Source: Megachile rotundata (Eukaryota > Arthropoda > Insecta > Hymenoptera > Megachilidae). From it: a stretch of 64,000 nucleotides of DNA. Positions 1 to 14,451 of this stretch are shown here, piece by piece; within the stretch, counting starts at the first letter, position 1, and each line of letters starts with the position of its first letter. The stretch lies in the NCBI RefSeq assembly GCF_050947335.1, contig NW_027473496.1, positions 186,001 to 250,000 of the forward strand. The letters run 5' to 3'. Made by a program: the position numbers and the translations under genes. A model generated the notes under the pieces. The model ran no database searches, had not been told where the DNA came from, and worked only from the letters and a program-made list of their open reading frames with translations.

Positions 1-2016
1 GAATTAGAGGCTGAGTCGTTCGAAAATGAGCAAAATTCGTGCGAAAATGAGCATAATTCGTGCAAAACGAGCAAAATTGTTCATTTTGGTGTCGAATTGT
101 GCTCAGATAGGATAACTTAACATAACTAGATAGTACAGAGTCGAATTACAGCGGATATGTGCGAATTAGTGGCTGAATCGTGCGAAAATGAGCATAATTC
201 GTGCAAAACGAGCAAAATTGTTCATTGTGGTGTTGAATTGTGTTCAGATAGGATAACTTAACATAACTAGATAGTACAGAGTCGAATTACAGCGGATATG
301 TGCGAATTAGAGGCTGAATCGTGCGAAAATGAGCATAATTCGTGCAAAACGAGCAAAATTGTTCGTTGTGGTGTTGAATTGTGCTCAGATAGGATAACTT
401 AACATAACTAGATAGCACAGAGTCGAATTACAGCGGATATCTGCGAATTAGAGGCTGAATCGTTCGAAAATGAGCGAAATTCGTGCGAAAATGAGCATAA
501 TTCGTGCAAAACGAGCAAAATTGTTCATTGTGGTGTCGAATTGTGCTCAGATAGGATAACTTAACATAACTAGATAGTACAGAGTCGAATTACAGCGGAT
601 ATGTGCGAATTGGAGGCTGAATCGTGCGAAAATGAGCATAATTCGTGCAAAACGAGCAAAATTGTTCATTTTGGTGTTGAATTGTGCTCAGATAGGATAA
701 CTTAACATAACTAGATAGAACAGAGACGAATTACAGCGGATATGTGCGAATTAGAGGCTGAATCGTGCGAAAATGAGCATAATTCGTTCAAAACGAGCAA
801 AATTGTTCGTTGTGGTGTTGAATTGTGCTTAGATAGGATAACTTAACATAACTAGATAGTACAGAGTCGAATTACAGCGGATATGTGCGAATTAGGGGCT
901 GAATCGTGCGAAAATGAGCATAATTCGTGCAAAACGAGCAAACTTGTTCGTTGTGGTGTTGAATTGTGCTCAGATAGGATAACTTAACATAACTAGATAG
1001 TACAGAGTCGAATTACAGCGGATATCTGCGAATTAGAGGCTGAACCGTGCGAAAATGAGCATAATTCGTGCAAAACGAGCAAAATTGTTCATTGTGGTGT
1101 TGAATTGTGCTCAGATAGGATAACTTAACATAACTAGATAGTACAGAGTCGAATTACAGCGGATATGTGCGAATTAGAGGCTGAATCGTGCGAAAATGAG
1201 CATAATTCGTGCAAAACGAGCAAAATTGTTCGTTGTGGTGTTGAATTGTGCTCAGATAGGATAACTTAACATGACTAGATAGTACAGAGTCGAATTACAG
1301 CGGATATCTGCGAATTAGAGGCTGAATCGTGCGAAAATGAGCATAATTCGTTCAAAACGATCAAAATTGTTCATTGTGGTGTCGAATTGTGCTCAGATAG
1401 GATAACTTAACATAACTAGATAGTACAGAGTCGAATTACAGCGGATATGTGCGAATTAGAGGCTGAATCGTGCGAAAATGAGCATAATTCGTTCAAAACG
1501 AGCAAAATTGTTCATTGTGGTGTTGAATTGTGCTCAGATAGGATAACTTAACATAACTAGATAGTACAGAGTCGAATTACAGCGGATATGTGCGAATTAG
1601 AGGCTGAATCGTGCGAAAATGAGCATAATTCGTGCAAAACGAGCAAAATTGTTCGTTGTGGTGTTGAATTGTGCTCAGATAGAATAACTTAACATAACTA
1701 GATAGTACAGAGTCGAATTACAGCGGATATGTAAGAATTAGAGGCTGAATCGTGCGAAAATGAGCATAATTCGTTCAAAACGAGCAAAATTGTTCGTTGT
1801 GGTGTTGAATTGTGCTTAGATAGGATAACTTAACATAACTAGATAGTACAGAGTCGAATTACAGCGGATATGTGCGAATTAGAGGCTGAATCGTGCGAAA
1901 ATGAGCATAATTCGTGCAAAACGAGCAAAATTGTTCGTTGTGGTGTTGAATTGTGCTCAGATAGGATAACGTAACATAACTAGATAGTACAGAGTCGAAT
2001 TACAGCGGATATCTGC
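1..2016 (+). repeat. 14-mer HOR (M1-M14)
   Basis: Monomer starts are 1 (162 bp), 163, 304, 445 (162 bp), 607, 748, 889, 1030, 1171, 1312, 1453, 1594, 1735 and 1876; 2 x 162 + 12 x 141 = 2016. It is the shortest complete form of the domain 1 HOR, going directly from M9 to M10. Its M4 has GAGCGAAATTC, shared with the M4 copies at 9736, 12457 and 14896 but not with those at 2461, 7015 and 17335, which read GAGCAAAATTC. M1 is odd: it has CATTTTGG, normally a mark of M5, joined to the TCGAATT mark of M1, suggesting a short conversion tract. Confidence 0.9.
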
Positions 2017-5000
2017 GAATTAGAGGCTGAGTCGTTCGAAAATGAGCAAAATTCGTGCGAAAATGAGCATAATTCGTGCAAAACGAGCAAAATTGTTCAT
2101 TGTGGTGTCGAATTGTGCTCAGATAGGATAACTTAACATAACTAGATAGTACAGAGTCGAATTACAGCGGATATGTGCGAATTAGTGGCTGAATCGTGCG
2201 AAAATGAGCATAATTCGTGCAAAACGAGCAAAATTGTTCATTGTGGTGTTGAATTGTGTTCAGATAGGATAACTTAACATAACTAGATAGTACAGAGTCG
2301 AATTACAGCGGATATGTGCGAATTGGAGGCTGAATCGTGCGAAAATGAGCATAATTCGTGCAAAACGAGCAAAATTGTTCGTTGTGGTGTTGAATTGTGC
2401 TCAGATAGGATAACTTAACATAACTAGATAGCACAGAGTCGAATTACAGCGGATATCTGCGAATTAGAGGCTGAATCGTTCGAAAATGAGCAAAATTCGT
2501 GCGAAAATGAGCATAATTCGTGCAAAACGAGCAAAATTGTTCATTGTGGTGTCGAATTGTGCTCAGATAGGATAACTTAACATAACTAGATAGTACAGAG
2601 TCGAATTACAGCGGATATGTGCGAATTAGAGGCTGAATCGTGCGAAAATGAGCATAATTCGTGCAAAACGAGCAAAATTGTTCATTTTGGTGTTGAATTG
2701 TGCTCAGATAGGATAACTTAACATAACTAGATAGAACAGAGACGAATTACAGCGGATATGTGCGAATTAGAGGCTGAATCGTGCGAAAATGAGCATAATT
2801 CGTTCAAAACGAGCAAAATTGTTCGTTGTCGTGTTGAATTGTGCTTAGATAGGATAACTTAACATAACTAGATAGTACAGAGTCGAATTACAGCGGATAT
2901 GTAAGAATTAGAGGCTGAATCGTGCGAAAATGAGCATAATTCGTTCAAAACGAGCAAAATTGTTCGTTGTGGTGTTGAATTGTGCTTAGATAGGATAACT
3001 TAACATAACTAGATAGTACAGAGTCGAATTACAGCGGATATGTGCGAATTAGAGGCTGAATCGTGCGAAAATGAGCATAATTCGTTCAAAACGAGCAAAA
3101 TTGTTCGTTGTGGTGTTGAATTGTGCTCAGATAGGATAACTTAACATGCCTAGATAGTACAGAGTCGAATTACAGCGGATATGTGCGAATTAGAGGCTGA
3201 ATCGTGCGAAAATGAGCATAATTCGTGCAAAACGAGCAAAATTGTTCATTGTGGTGTCGAATTGTGCTCAGATAGGATAACTTAACATAACTAGATAGTA
3301 CAGAGTCGAATTACAGCGGATATGTGCGAATTAGAGGCTGAATCGTGCGATAATGAGCATAATTCGTGCAAAACGAGCAAAATTGTTCGTTGTGGTGTTG
3401 AATTGTGCTTAAATAGGATAACTTAACATAACTAGATAGTACAGAGTCGAATTACAGCGGATATGTGCGAATTAGAGGCTGAATCGTGCGAAAATGAGCA
3501 TAATTCGTTCAAAACGAGCAAAATTGTTCATTGTGGTGTTGAATTGTGCTCAGATAGGATAACTTAACATAACTAGATAGTACAGAGTCGAATTACAGCG
3601 GATATGTGCGAATTAGAGGCTGAATCGTGCGAAAATGAGCATAATTCGTGCAAAACGAGCAAAATTGTTCATTGTGGTGTCGAATTGTGCTCAGATAGGA
3701 TAACTTAACATAACTAGATAGTACAGAGTCGAATTACAGCGGATATGTACGAATTAGAGGCTGAATCGTGCGAAAATGAGCATAATTCGTGCAAAACGAG
3801 CAAAATTGTTCATTGTGGTGTGGAATTGTGCTCAGATAGGATAACTTAACATAACTAGATAGTACAGAGTCGAATTACAGCGGATATGTGCGAATTAGAG
3901 GCTGAATCGTGCGAAAATGAGCATAATTCGTTCAAAACGAGCAAAATTGTTCGTTGTGGTGTTGAATTGTGCTCAGATAGGATAACTTAACATAACTAGA
4001 TAGTACAGAGTCGAATTACAGCGGATATGTGCGAATTAGAGGCTGAATCGTGCGAAAATGAGCATAATTCGTTCAAAACGAGCAAAATTGTTCATTGTGG
4101 TGTTGAATTGTGCTCAGATAGGATAACTTAACATAACTAGATAGTACAGAGTCGAATTACAGCGGATATGTGCGAATTAGAGGCTGAATCGTGCGAAAAT
4201 GAGCATAATTCGTGCAAAACGAGCAAAATTGTTCATTGTGGTGTGGAATTGTGCTCAGATAGGATGACTTAACATAACTAGATAGTACAGAGTCGAATTA
4301 CAGCGGATATGTGCGAACTAGAGGCTGAATCGTGCGAAAATAAGCATAATTCTTGCAAAACGAGCAAAATTGTTCATTGTGGTGTTGAATTGTGCTCAGA
4401 TAGGATAACTTAACATAACTAGATAGTACAGAGTCGAATTACAGCGGATATGTGCGAATTAGAGGCTGAATCGTGCGAAAATGAGCATAATTCGTTCAAA
4501 ACGATCAAAATTGTTCATTGTGGTGTTGAATTGTGCTCAGTTACTATAACTTAACATGACTAGGTAGTACAGAGTCGAATTACAGCGGATATGTGCGAAT
4601 TAGAGGCTGAATCGTGCGAAAATGAGCATAATTCGTGCAAAACGAGCAAAATTGTTCATTGTGGTGTTGAATTGTGCTCAGTTACTATAACTTAACATGA
4701 CTAGATAGTACAGAGTCGAATTACAGCGGATATGTGCGAATTAGAGGCTGAATCGTGCGAAAATGAGCATAATTCGTTCAAAACGAGCAAAATTGTTCGT
4801 TGTGGTGTTGAATTGTGCTCAGATAGGATAACTTAACATGCCTAGATAGTACAGAGTCGAATTACAGCGGATATGTGCGAATTAGAGGCTGAATCGTGCG
4901 AAAATGAGCATAATTCGTGCAAAACGAGCAAAATTGTTCATTGTGGTGTCGAATTGTGCTCAGATAGGATAACTTAACATAACTAGATAGTACAGAGTCG

Positions 5001-6570
5001 AATTACAGCGGATATGTGCGAATTAGAGGCTGAATCGTGCGAAAATGAGCATAATTCGTGCAAAACGAGCAAAATTGTTCATTGTGGTGTCGAATTGTGC
5101 TCAGATAGGATAACTTAACATAACTAGATAGTACAGAGTCGAATTGCAGCGGATATGTGCGAATTAGAGGCTGAATCGTGCGAAAATGAGCATAATTCGT
5201 GCAAAACGAGCAAAATTGTTCATTGTGGTGTGGAATTGTGCTCAGATAGGATAACTTAACATAACTAGATAGTACAGAGTCGAATTACAGCGGATATGTG
5301 CGAATTAGAGGCTGAATCGTGCGAAAATGAGCATAATTCGTGCAAAACGAGCAAAATTGTTCATTGTGGTGTTGAATTGTGCTCAGATAGGATAACTTAA
5401 CATAACTAGATAGAACAGAGACGAATTACAGCGGATATGTGCGAATTAGAGGCTGAATCGTGCGAAAATGAGCATAATTCGTTCAAAACGATCAAAATTG
5501 TTCATTGTGGTGTTGAATTGTGCTCAGTCACGATAACTTAACATGACTAGATAGTACAGAGTCGAATTACAGCGGATATGTGCGAATTAGAGGCTGAATC
5601 GTGCGAAAATGAGCATAATTCGTGCAAAACGAGCAAAATTGTTCATTGTGGTGTTGAATTGTGCTCAGATAGGATAACTTAACATAACTAGATAGAACAG
5701 AGACGAATTACAGCGGATATGTGCGAATTAGAGGCTGAATCGTGCGAAAATGAGCATAATTCGTTCAAAACGATCAAAATTGTTCATTGTGGTGTTGAAT
5801 TGTGCTCAGTCACGATAACTTAACATGACTAGATAGTACAGAGTCGAATTACAGCGGATATGTGCGAATTAGAGGCTGAATCGTGCGAAAATGAGCATAA
5901 TCCGTGCAAAACGAGCAAAATTGTTCATTGTGGTGTCGAATTGTGCTCAGATAGGATAACTTAACATAACTAGATAGTACAGAGTCGAATTACAGCGGAT
6001 ATGTGCGAATTAGAGGCTGAATCGTGCGAAAATGAGCATAATTCGTTCAAAACGAGCAAAATTGTTCATTGTGGTGTTGAATTGTGCTCAGATAGGATAA
6101 CTTAACATAACTAGATAGTACAGAGTCGAATTACAGCGGATATGTGCGAATTAGAGGCTGAATCGTGCGAAAATGAGCATAATTCGTGCAAAACGAGCAA
6201 AATTGTTCGTTGTGGTGTTGAATTGTGCTCAGATAGAATAACTTAACATAACTAGATAGTACAGAGTCGAATTACAGCGGATATGTAAGAATTAGAGGCT
6301 GAATCGTGCGAAAATGAGCATAATTCGTTCAAAACGAGCAAAATTGTTCGTTGTGGTGTTGAATTGTGCTTAGATAGGATAACTTAACATAACTAGATAG
6401 TACAGAGTCGAATTACAGCGGATATGTGCGAATTAGAGGCTGAATCGTGCGAAAATGAGCATAATTCGTGCAAAACGAGCAAAATTGTTCGTTGTGGTGT
6501 TGAATTGTGCTCAGATAGGATAACGTAACATAACTAGATAGTACAGAGTCGAATTACAGCGGATATCTGC
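2017..6570 (+). repeat. 32-mer mosaic HOR block
   Basis: It spans 4554 bp: two 162-bp monomers at 2017 and 2461, then 30 of 141 bp. It begins like the 14-mer (M1-M6 equivalents, 2017-2904) and ends like it (M11-M14 at 6007, 6148, 6289 and 6430). The middle, about 2905-6006, contains monomers with domain 2 character: ATGTAC junctions (3751), TGGAATT (3751, 4174, 5161), CAGTTACTAT (4456, 4597) and alternating AGAACAGAGACG/CAGTCACGAT pairs (5302-5865). I infer insertion or recombination of a domain 2-like segment into a domain 1 HOR. Private changes include AATAAGC and TTCTTGC near 4340 and GGATGACTT at 4262. Confidence 0.85.
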
Positions 6571-9291
6571 GAATTAGAGGCTGAGTCGTTCGAAAATGAG
6601 CAAAATTCGTGCGAAAATGAGCATAATTCGTGCAAAACGAGCAAAATTGTTCATTGTGGTGTCGAATTGTGCTCAGATAGGATAACTTAACATAACTAGA
6701 TAGTACAGAGTCGAATTACAGCGGATATGTGCGAATTAGTGGCTGAATCGTGCGAAAATGAGCATAATTCGTGCAAAACGAGCAAAATTGTTCATTGTGG
6801 TGTTGAATTGTGTTCAGATAGGATAACTTAACATAACTAGATAGTACAGAGTCGAATTACAGCGGATATGTGCGAATTAGAGGCTGAATCGTGCGAAAAT
6901 GAGCATAATTCGTGCAAAACGAGCAAAATTGTTCGTTGTGGTGTTGAATTGTGCTCAGATAGGATAACTTAACATAACTAGATAGCACAGAGTCGAATTA
7001 CAGCGGATATCTGCGAATTAGAGGCTGAATCGTTCGAAAATGAGCAAAATTCGTGCGAAAATGAGCATAATTCGTGCAAAACGAGCAAAATTGTTCATTG
7101 TGGTGTCGAATTGTGCTCAGATAGGATAACTTAACATAACTAGATAGTACAGAGTCGAATTACAGCGGATATGTGCGAATTAGAGGCTGAATCGTGCGAA
7201 AATGAGCATAATTCGTGCAAAACGAGCAAAATTGTTCATTTTGGTGTTGAATTGTGCTCAGATAGGATAACTTAACATAACTAGATAGAACAGAGACGAA
7301 TTACAGCGGATATGTGCGAATTAGAGGCTGAATCGTGCGAAAATGAGCATAATTCGTTCAAAACGAGCAAAATTGTTCGTTGTGGTGTTGAATTGTGCTT
7401 AGATAGGATAACTTAACATAACTAGATAGTACAGAGTCGAATTACAGCGGATATGTGCGAATTAGGGGCTGAATCGTGCGAAAATGAGCATAATTCGTGC
7501 AAAACGAGCAAACTTGTTCGTTGTGGTGTTGAATTGTGCTCAGATAGGATAACTTAACATAACTAGATAGTACAGAGTCGAATTACAGCGGATATCTGCG
7601 AATTAGAGGCTGAACCGTGCGAAAATGAGCATAATTCGTGCAAAACGAGCAAAATTGTTCATTGTGGTGTTGAATTGTGCTCAGATAGGATAACTTAACA
7701 TAACTAGATAGTACAGAGTCGAATTACAGCGGATATGTGCGAATTAGAGGCTGAATCGTGCGAAAATGAGCATAATTCGTGCAAAACGAGCAAAATTGTT
7801 CGTTGTGGTGTTGAATTGTGCTCAGATAGGATAACTTAACATAACTAGATAGAACAGAGACGAATTACAGCGGATATGTGCGAATTAGAGGCTGAATCGT
7901 GCGAAAATGAGCATAATTCGTTCAAAACGATCAAAATTGTTCATTGTGGTGTTGAATTGTGCTCAGTCACGATAACTTAACATGACTAGATAGTACAGAG
8001 TCGAATTACAGCGGATATGTGCGAATTAGAGGCTGAATCGTGCGAAAATGAGCATAATTCGTGCAAAACGAGCAAAATTGTTCATTGTGGTGTTGAATTG
8101 TGCTCAGATAGGATAACTTAACATAACTAGATAGAACAGAGACGAATTACAGCGGATATGTGCGAATTAGAGGCTGAATCGTGCGAAAATGAGCATAATT
8201 CGTTCAAAACGATCAAAATTGTTCATTGTGGTGTTGAATTGTGCTCAGTCACGATAACTTAACATGACTAGATAGTACAGAGTCGAATTACAGCGGATAT
8301 CTGCGAATTAGAGGCTGAATCGTGCGAAAATGAGCATAATTCGTTCAAAACGATCAAAATTGTTCATTGTGGTGTCGAATTGTGCTCAGATAGGATAACT
8401 TAACATAACTAGATAGTACAGAGTCGAATTACAGCGGATATGTGCGAATTAGAGGCTGAATCGTGCGAAAATGAGCATAATTCGTTCAAAACGAGCAAAA
8501 TTGTTCATTGTGGTGTTGAATTGTGCTCAGATAGGATAACTTAACATAACTAGATAGTACAGAGTCGAATTACAGCGGATATGTGCGAATTAGAGGCTGA
8601 ATCGTGCGAAAATGAGCATAATTCGTGCAAAACGAGCAAAATTGTTCGTTGTGGTGTTGAATTGTGCTCAGATAGAATAACTTAACATAACTAGATAGTA
8701 CAGAGTCGAATTACAGCGGATATGTAAGAATTAGAGGCTGAATCGTGCGAAAATGAGCATAATTCGTTCAAAACGAGCAAAATTGTTCGTTGTGGTGTTG
8801 AATTGTGCTTAGATAGGATAACTTAACATAACTAGATAGTACAGAGTCGAATTACAGCGGATATGTGCGAATTAGAGGCTGAATCGTGCGAAAATGAGCA
8901 TAATTCGTGCAAAACGAGCAAAATTGTTCGTTGTGGTGTTGAATTGTGCTCAGATAGAATAACTTAACATAACTAGATAGTACAGAGTCGAATTACAGCG
9001 GATATGTAAGAATTAGAGGCTGAATCGTGCGAAAATGAGCATAATTCGTTCAAAACGAGCAAAATTGTTCGTTGTGGTGTTGAATTGTGCTTAGATAGGA
9101 TAACTTAACATAACTAGATAGTACAGAGTCGAATTACAGCGGATATGTGCGAATTAGAGGCTGAATCGTGCGAAAATGAGCATAATTCGTGCAAAACGAG
9201 CAAAATTGTTCGTTGTGGTGTTGAATTGTGCTCAGATAGGATAACGTAACATAACTAGATAGTACAGAGTCGAATTACAGCGGATATCTGC
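6571..9291 (+). repeat. 19-mer HOR, copy 1 (2721 bp)
   Basis: It has two 162-bp monomers (6571, 7015) and 17 of 141 bp. Relative to the 14-mer it adds three monomers after M9 (7882 CAGTCACGAT, 8023 AGAACAGAGACG, 8164 CAGTCACGAT) and a duplicated M12-M13 pair (8587/8728 and 8869/9010). The next block repeats the same order at an offset of exactly 2721 bp. The difference I noted from copy 2 is in M4: GAGCAAAATTC here, GAGCGAAATTC there. Confidence 0.92.
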
Positions 9292-12012
9292 GAATTAGAG
9301 GCTGAGTCGTTCGAAAATGAGCAAAATTCGTGCGAAAATGAGCATAATTCGTGCAAAACGAGCAAAATTGTTCATTGTGGTGTCGAATTGTGCTCAGATA
9401 GGATAACTTAACATAACTAGATAGTACAGAGTCGAATTACAGCGGATATGTGCGAATTAGTGGCTGAATCGTGCGAAAATGAGCATAATTCGTGCAAAAC
9501 GAGCAAAATTGTTCATTGTGGTGTTGAATTGTGTTCAGATAGGATAACTTAACATAACTAGATAGTACAGAGTCGAATTACAGCGGATATGTGCGAATTA
9601 GAGGCTGAATCGTGCGAAAATGAGCATAATTCGTGCAAAACGAGCAAAATTGTTCGTTGTGGTGTTGAATTGTGCTCAGATAGGATAACTTAACATAACT
9701 AGATAGCACAGAGTCGAATTACAGCGGATATCTGCGAATTAGAGGCTGAATCGTTCGAAAATGAGCGAAATTCGTGCGAAAATGAGCATAATTCGTGCAA
9801 AACGAGCAAAATTGTTCATTGTGGTGTCGAATTGTGCTCAGATAGGATAACTTAACATAACTAGATAGTACAGAGTCGAATTACAGCGGATATGTGCGAA
9901 TTAGAGGCTGAATCGTGCGAAAATGAGCATAATTCGTGCAAAACGAGCAAAATTGTTCATTTTGGTGTTGAATTGTGCTCAGATAGGATAACTTAACATA
10001 ACTAGATAGAACAGAGACGAATTACAGCGGATATGTGCGAATTAGAGGCTGAATCGTGCGAAAATGAGCATAATTCGTTCAAAACGAGCAAAATTGTTCG
10101 TTGTGGTGTTGAATTGTGCTTAGATAGGATAACTTAACATAACTAGATAGTACAGAGTCGAATTACAGCGGATATGTGCGAATTAGGGGCTGAATCGTGC
10201 GAAAATGAGCATAATTCGTGCAAAACGAGCAAACTTGTTCGTTGTGGTGTTGAATTGTGCTCAGATAGGATAACTTAACATAACTAGATAGTACAGAGTC
10301 GAATTACAGCGGATATCTGCGAATTAGAGGCTGAACCGTGCGAAAATGAGCATAATTCGTGCAAAACGAGCAAAATTGTTCATTGTGGTGTTGAATTGTG
10401 CTCAGATAGGATAACTTAACATAACTAGATAGTACAGAGTCGAATTACAGCGGATATGTGCGAATTAGAGGCTGAATCGTGCGAAAATGAGCATAATTCG
10501 TGCAAAACGAGCAAAATTGTTCGTTGTGGTGTTGAATTGTGCTCAGATAGGATAACTTAACATAACTAGATAGAACAGAGACGAATTACAGCGGATATGT
10601 GCGAATTAGAGGCTGAATCGTGCGAAAATGAGCATAATTCGTTCAAAACGATCAAAATTGTTCATTGTGGTGTTGAATTGTGCTCAGTCACGATAACTTA
10701 ACATGACTAGATAGTACAGAGTCGAATTACAGCGGATATGTGCGAATTAGAGGCTGAATCGTGCGAAAATGAGCATAATTCGTGCAAAACGAGCAAAATT
10801 GTTCATTGTGGTGTTGAATTGTGCTCAGATAGGATAACTTAACATAACTAGATAGAACAGAGACGAATTACAGCGGATATGTGCGAATTAGAGGCTGAAT
10901 CGTGCGAAAATGAGCATAATTCGTTCAAAACGATCAAAATTGTTCATTGTGGTGTTGAATTGTGCTCAGTCACGATAACTTAACATGACTAGATAGTACA
11001 GAGTCGAATTACAGCGGATATCTGCGAATTAGAGGCTGAATCGTGCGAAAATGAGCATAATTCGTTCAAAACGATCAAAATTGTTCATTGTGGTGTCGAA
11101 TTGTGCTCAGATAGGATAACTTAACATAACTAGATAGTACAGAGTCGAATTACAGCGGATATGTGCGAATTAGAGGCTGAATCGTGCGAAAATGAGCATA
11201 ATTCGTTCAAAACGAGCAAAATTGTTCATTGTGGTGTTGAATTGTGCTCAGATAGGATAACTTAACATAACTAGATAGTACAGAGTCGAATTACAGCGGA
11301 TATGTGCGAATTAGAGGCTGAATCGTGCGAAAATGAGCATAATTCGTGCAAAACGAGCAAAATTGTTCGTTGTGGTGTTGAATTGTGCTCAGATAGAATA
11401 ACTTAACATAACTAGATAGTACAGAGTCGAATTACAGCGGATATGTAAGAATTAGAGGCTGAATCGTGCGAAAATGAGCATAATTCGTTCAAAACGAGCA
11501 AAATTGTTCGTTGTGGTGTTGAATTGTGCTTAGATAGGATAACTTAACATAACTAGATAGTACAGAGTCGAATTACAGCGGATATGTGCGAATTAGAGGC
11601 TGAATCGTGCGAAAATGAGCATAATTCGTGCAAAACGAGCAAAATTGTTCGTTGTGGTGTTGAATTGTGCTCAGATAGAATAACTTAACATAACTAGATA
11701 GTACAGAGTCGAATTACAGCGGATATGTAAGAATTAGAGGCTGAATCGTGCGAAAATGAGCATAATTCGTTCAAAACGAGCAAAATTGTTCGTTGTGGTG
11801 TTGAATTGTGCTTAGATAGGATAACTTAACATAACTAGATAGTACAGAGTCGAATTACAGCGGATATGTGCGAATTAGAGGCTGAATCGTGCGAAAATGA
11901 GCATAATTCGTGCAAAACGAGCAAAATTGTTCGTTGTGGTGTTGAATTGTGCTCAGATAGGATAACGTAACATAACTAGATAGTACAGAGTCGAATTACA
12001 GCGGATATCTGC
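9292..12012 (+). repeat. 19-mer HOR, copy 2 (2721 bp)
   Basis: It is in tandem with the block to its left and has the same 19 monomers in the same order, including both M12-M13 pairs (11308/11449 and 11590/11731). Long monomers start at 9292 and 9736. Near-identity over 2.7 kb, against several percent difference between neighbouring monomers, is the classical signature of a higher-order repeat made by recent unequal exchange. Confidence 0.92.
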
Positions 12013-14451
12013 GAATTAGAGGCTGAGTCGTTCGAAAATGAGCAAAATTCGTGCGAAAATGAGCATAATTCGTGCAAAACGAGCAAAATTGTTCATTGTG
12101 GTGTCGAATTGTGCTCAGATAGGATAACTTAACATAACTAGATAGTACAGAGTCGAATTACAGCGGATATGTGCGAATTAGTGGCTGAATCGTGCGAAAA
12201 TGAGCATAATTCGTGCAAAACGAGCAAAATTGTTCATTGTGGTGTTGAATTGTGTTCAGATAGGATAACTTAACATAACTAGATAGTACAGAGTCGAATT
12301 ACAGCGGATATGTGCGAATTAGAGGCTGAATCGTGCGAAAATGAGCATAATTCGTGCAAAACGAGCAAAATTGTTCGTTGTGGTGTTGAATTGTGCTCAG
12401 ATAGGATAACTTAACATAACTAGATAGCACAGAGTCGAATTACAGCGGATATCTGCGAATTAGAGGCTGAATCGTTCGAAAATGAGCGAAATTCGTGCGA
12501 AAATGAGCATAATTCGTGCAAAACGAGCAAAATTGTTCATTGTGGTGTCGAATTGTGCTCAGATAGGATAACTTAACATAACTAGATAGTACAGAGTCGA
12601 ATTACAGCGGATATGTGCGAATTAGAGGCTGAATCGTGCGAAAATGAGCATAATTCGTGCAAAACGAGCAAAATTGTTCATTTTGGTGTTGAATTGTGCT
12701 CAGATAGGATAACTTAACATAACTAGATAGAACAGAGACGAATTACAGCGGATATGTGCGAATTAGAGGCTGAATCGTGCGAAAATGAGCATAATTCGTT
12801 CAAAACGAGCAAAATTGTTCGTTGTGGTGTTGAATTGTGCTTAGATAGGATAACTTAACATAACTAGATAGTACAGAGTCGAATTACAGCGGATATGTGC
12901 GAATTAGGGGCTGAATCGTGCGAAAATGAGCATAATTCGTGCAAAACGAGCAAACTTGTTCGTTGTGGTGTTGAATTGTGCTCAGATAGGATAACTTAAC
13001 ATAACTAGATAGTACAGAGTCGAATTACAGCGGATATCTGCGAATTAGAGGCTGAACCGTGCGAAAATGAGCATAATTCGTGCAAAACGAGCAAAATTGT
13101 TCATTGTGGTGTTGAATTGTGCTCAGATAGGATAACTTAACATAACTAGATAGTACAGAGTCGAATTACAGCGGATATGTGCGAATTAGAGGCTGAATCG
13201 TGCGAAAATGAGCATAATTCGTGCAAAACGAGCAAAATTGTTCGTTGTGGTGTTGAATTGTGCTCAGATAGGATAACTTAACATAACTAGATAGAACAGA
13301 GACGAATTACAGCGGATATGTGCGAATTAGAGGCTGAATCGTGCGAAAATGAGCATAATTCGTTCAAAACGATCAAAATTGTTCATTGTGGTGTTGAATT
13401 GTGCTCAGTCACGATAACTTAACATGACTAGATAGTACAGAGTCGAATTACAGCGGATATGTGCGAATTAGAGGCTGAATCGTGCGAAAATGAGCATAAT
13501 TCGTGCAAAACGAGCAAAATTGTTCATTGTGGTGTTGAATTGTGCTCAGATAGGATAACTTAACATAACTAGATAGAACAGAGACGAATTACAGCGGATA
13601 TGTGCGAATTAGAGGCTGAATCGTGCGAAAATGAGCATAATTCGTTCAAAACGATCAAAATTGTTCATTGTGGTGTTGAATTGTGCTCAGTCACGATAAC
13701 TTAACATGACTAGATAGTACAGAGTCGAATTACAGCGGATATCTGCGAATTAGAGGCTGAATCGTGCGAAAATGAGCATAATTCGTTCAAAACGATCAAA
13801 ATTGTTCATTGTGGTGTCGAATTGTGCTCAGATAGGATAACTTAACATAACTAGATAGTACAGAGTCGAATTACAGCGGATATGTGCGAATTAGAGGCTG
13901 AATCGTGCGAAAATGAGCATAATTCGTTCAAAACGAGCAAAATTGTTCATTGTGGTGTTGAATTGTGCTCAGATAGGATAACTTAACATAACTAGATAGT
14001 ACAGAGTCGAATTACAGCGGATATGTGCGAATTAGAGGCTGAATCGTGCGAAAATGAGCATAATTCGTGCAAAACGAGCAAAATTGTTCGTTGTGGTGTT
14101 GAATTGTGCTCAGATAGAATAACTTAACATAACTAGATAGTACAGAGTCGAATTACAGCGGATATGTAAGAATTAGAGGCTGAATCGTGCGAAAATGAGC
14201 ATAATTCGTTCAAAACGAGCAAAATTGTTCGTTGTGGTGTTGAATTGTGCTTAGATAGGATAACTTAACATAACTAGATAGTACAGAGTCGAATTACAGC
14301 GGATATGTGCGAATTAGAGGCTGAATCGTGCGAAAATGAGCATAATTCGTGCAAAACGAGCAAAATTGTTCGTTGTGGTGTTGAATTGTGCTCAGATAGG
14401 ATAACGTAACATAACTAGATAGTACAGAGTCGAATTACAGCGGATATCTGC
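12013..14451 (+). repeat. 17-mer HOR, copy 1 (2439 bp)
   Basis: It has the same order as the 19-mers but only one M12-M13 pair (14029, 14170), so it is 282 bp (two monomers) shorter. Long monomers are at 12013 and 12457. M4 carries the GAGCGAAATTC form, tying it to the second 19-mer. It arose from the 19-mer by loss of a pair, or the 19-mer arose from it by duplication; the sequence alone does not give the direction. Confidence 0.92.

Noticed and set aside
97..113. TATAAC/GATAAC and ACTAGATAGT motifs as promoter or operator sites
   Set aside because: They are part of the monomer consensus, repeat hundreds of times, and are not linked to any gene.
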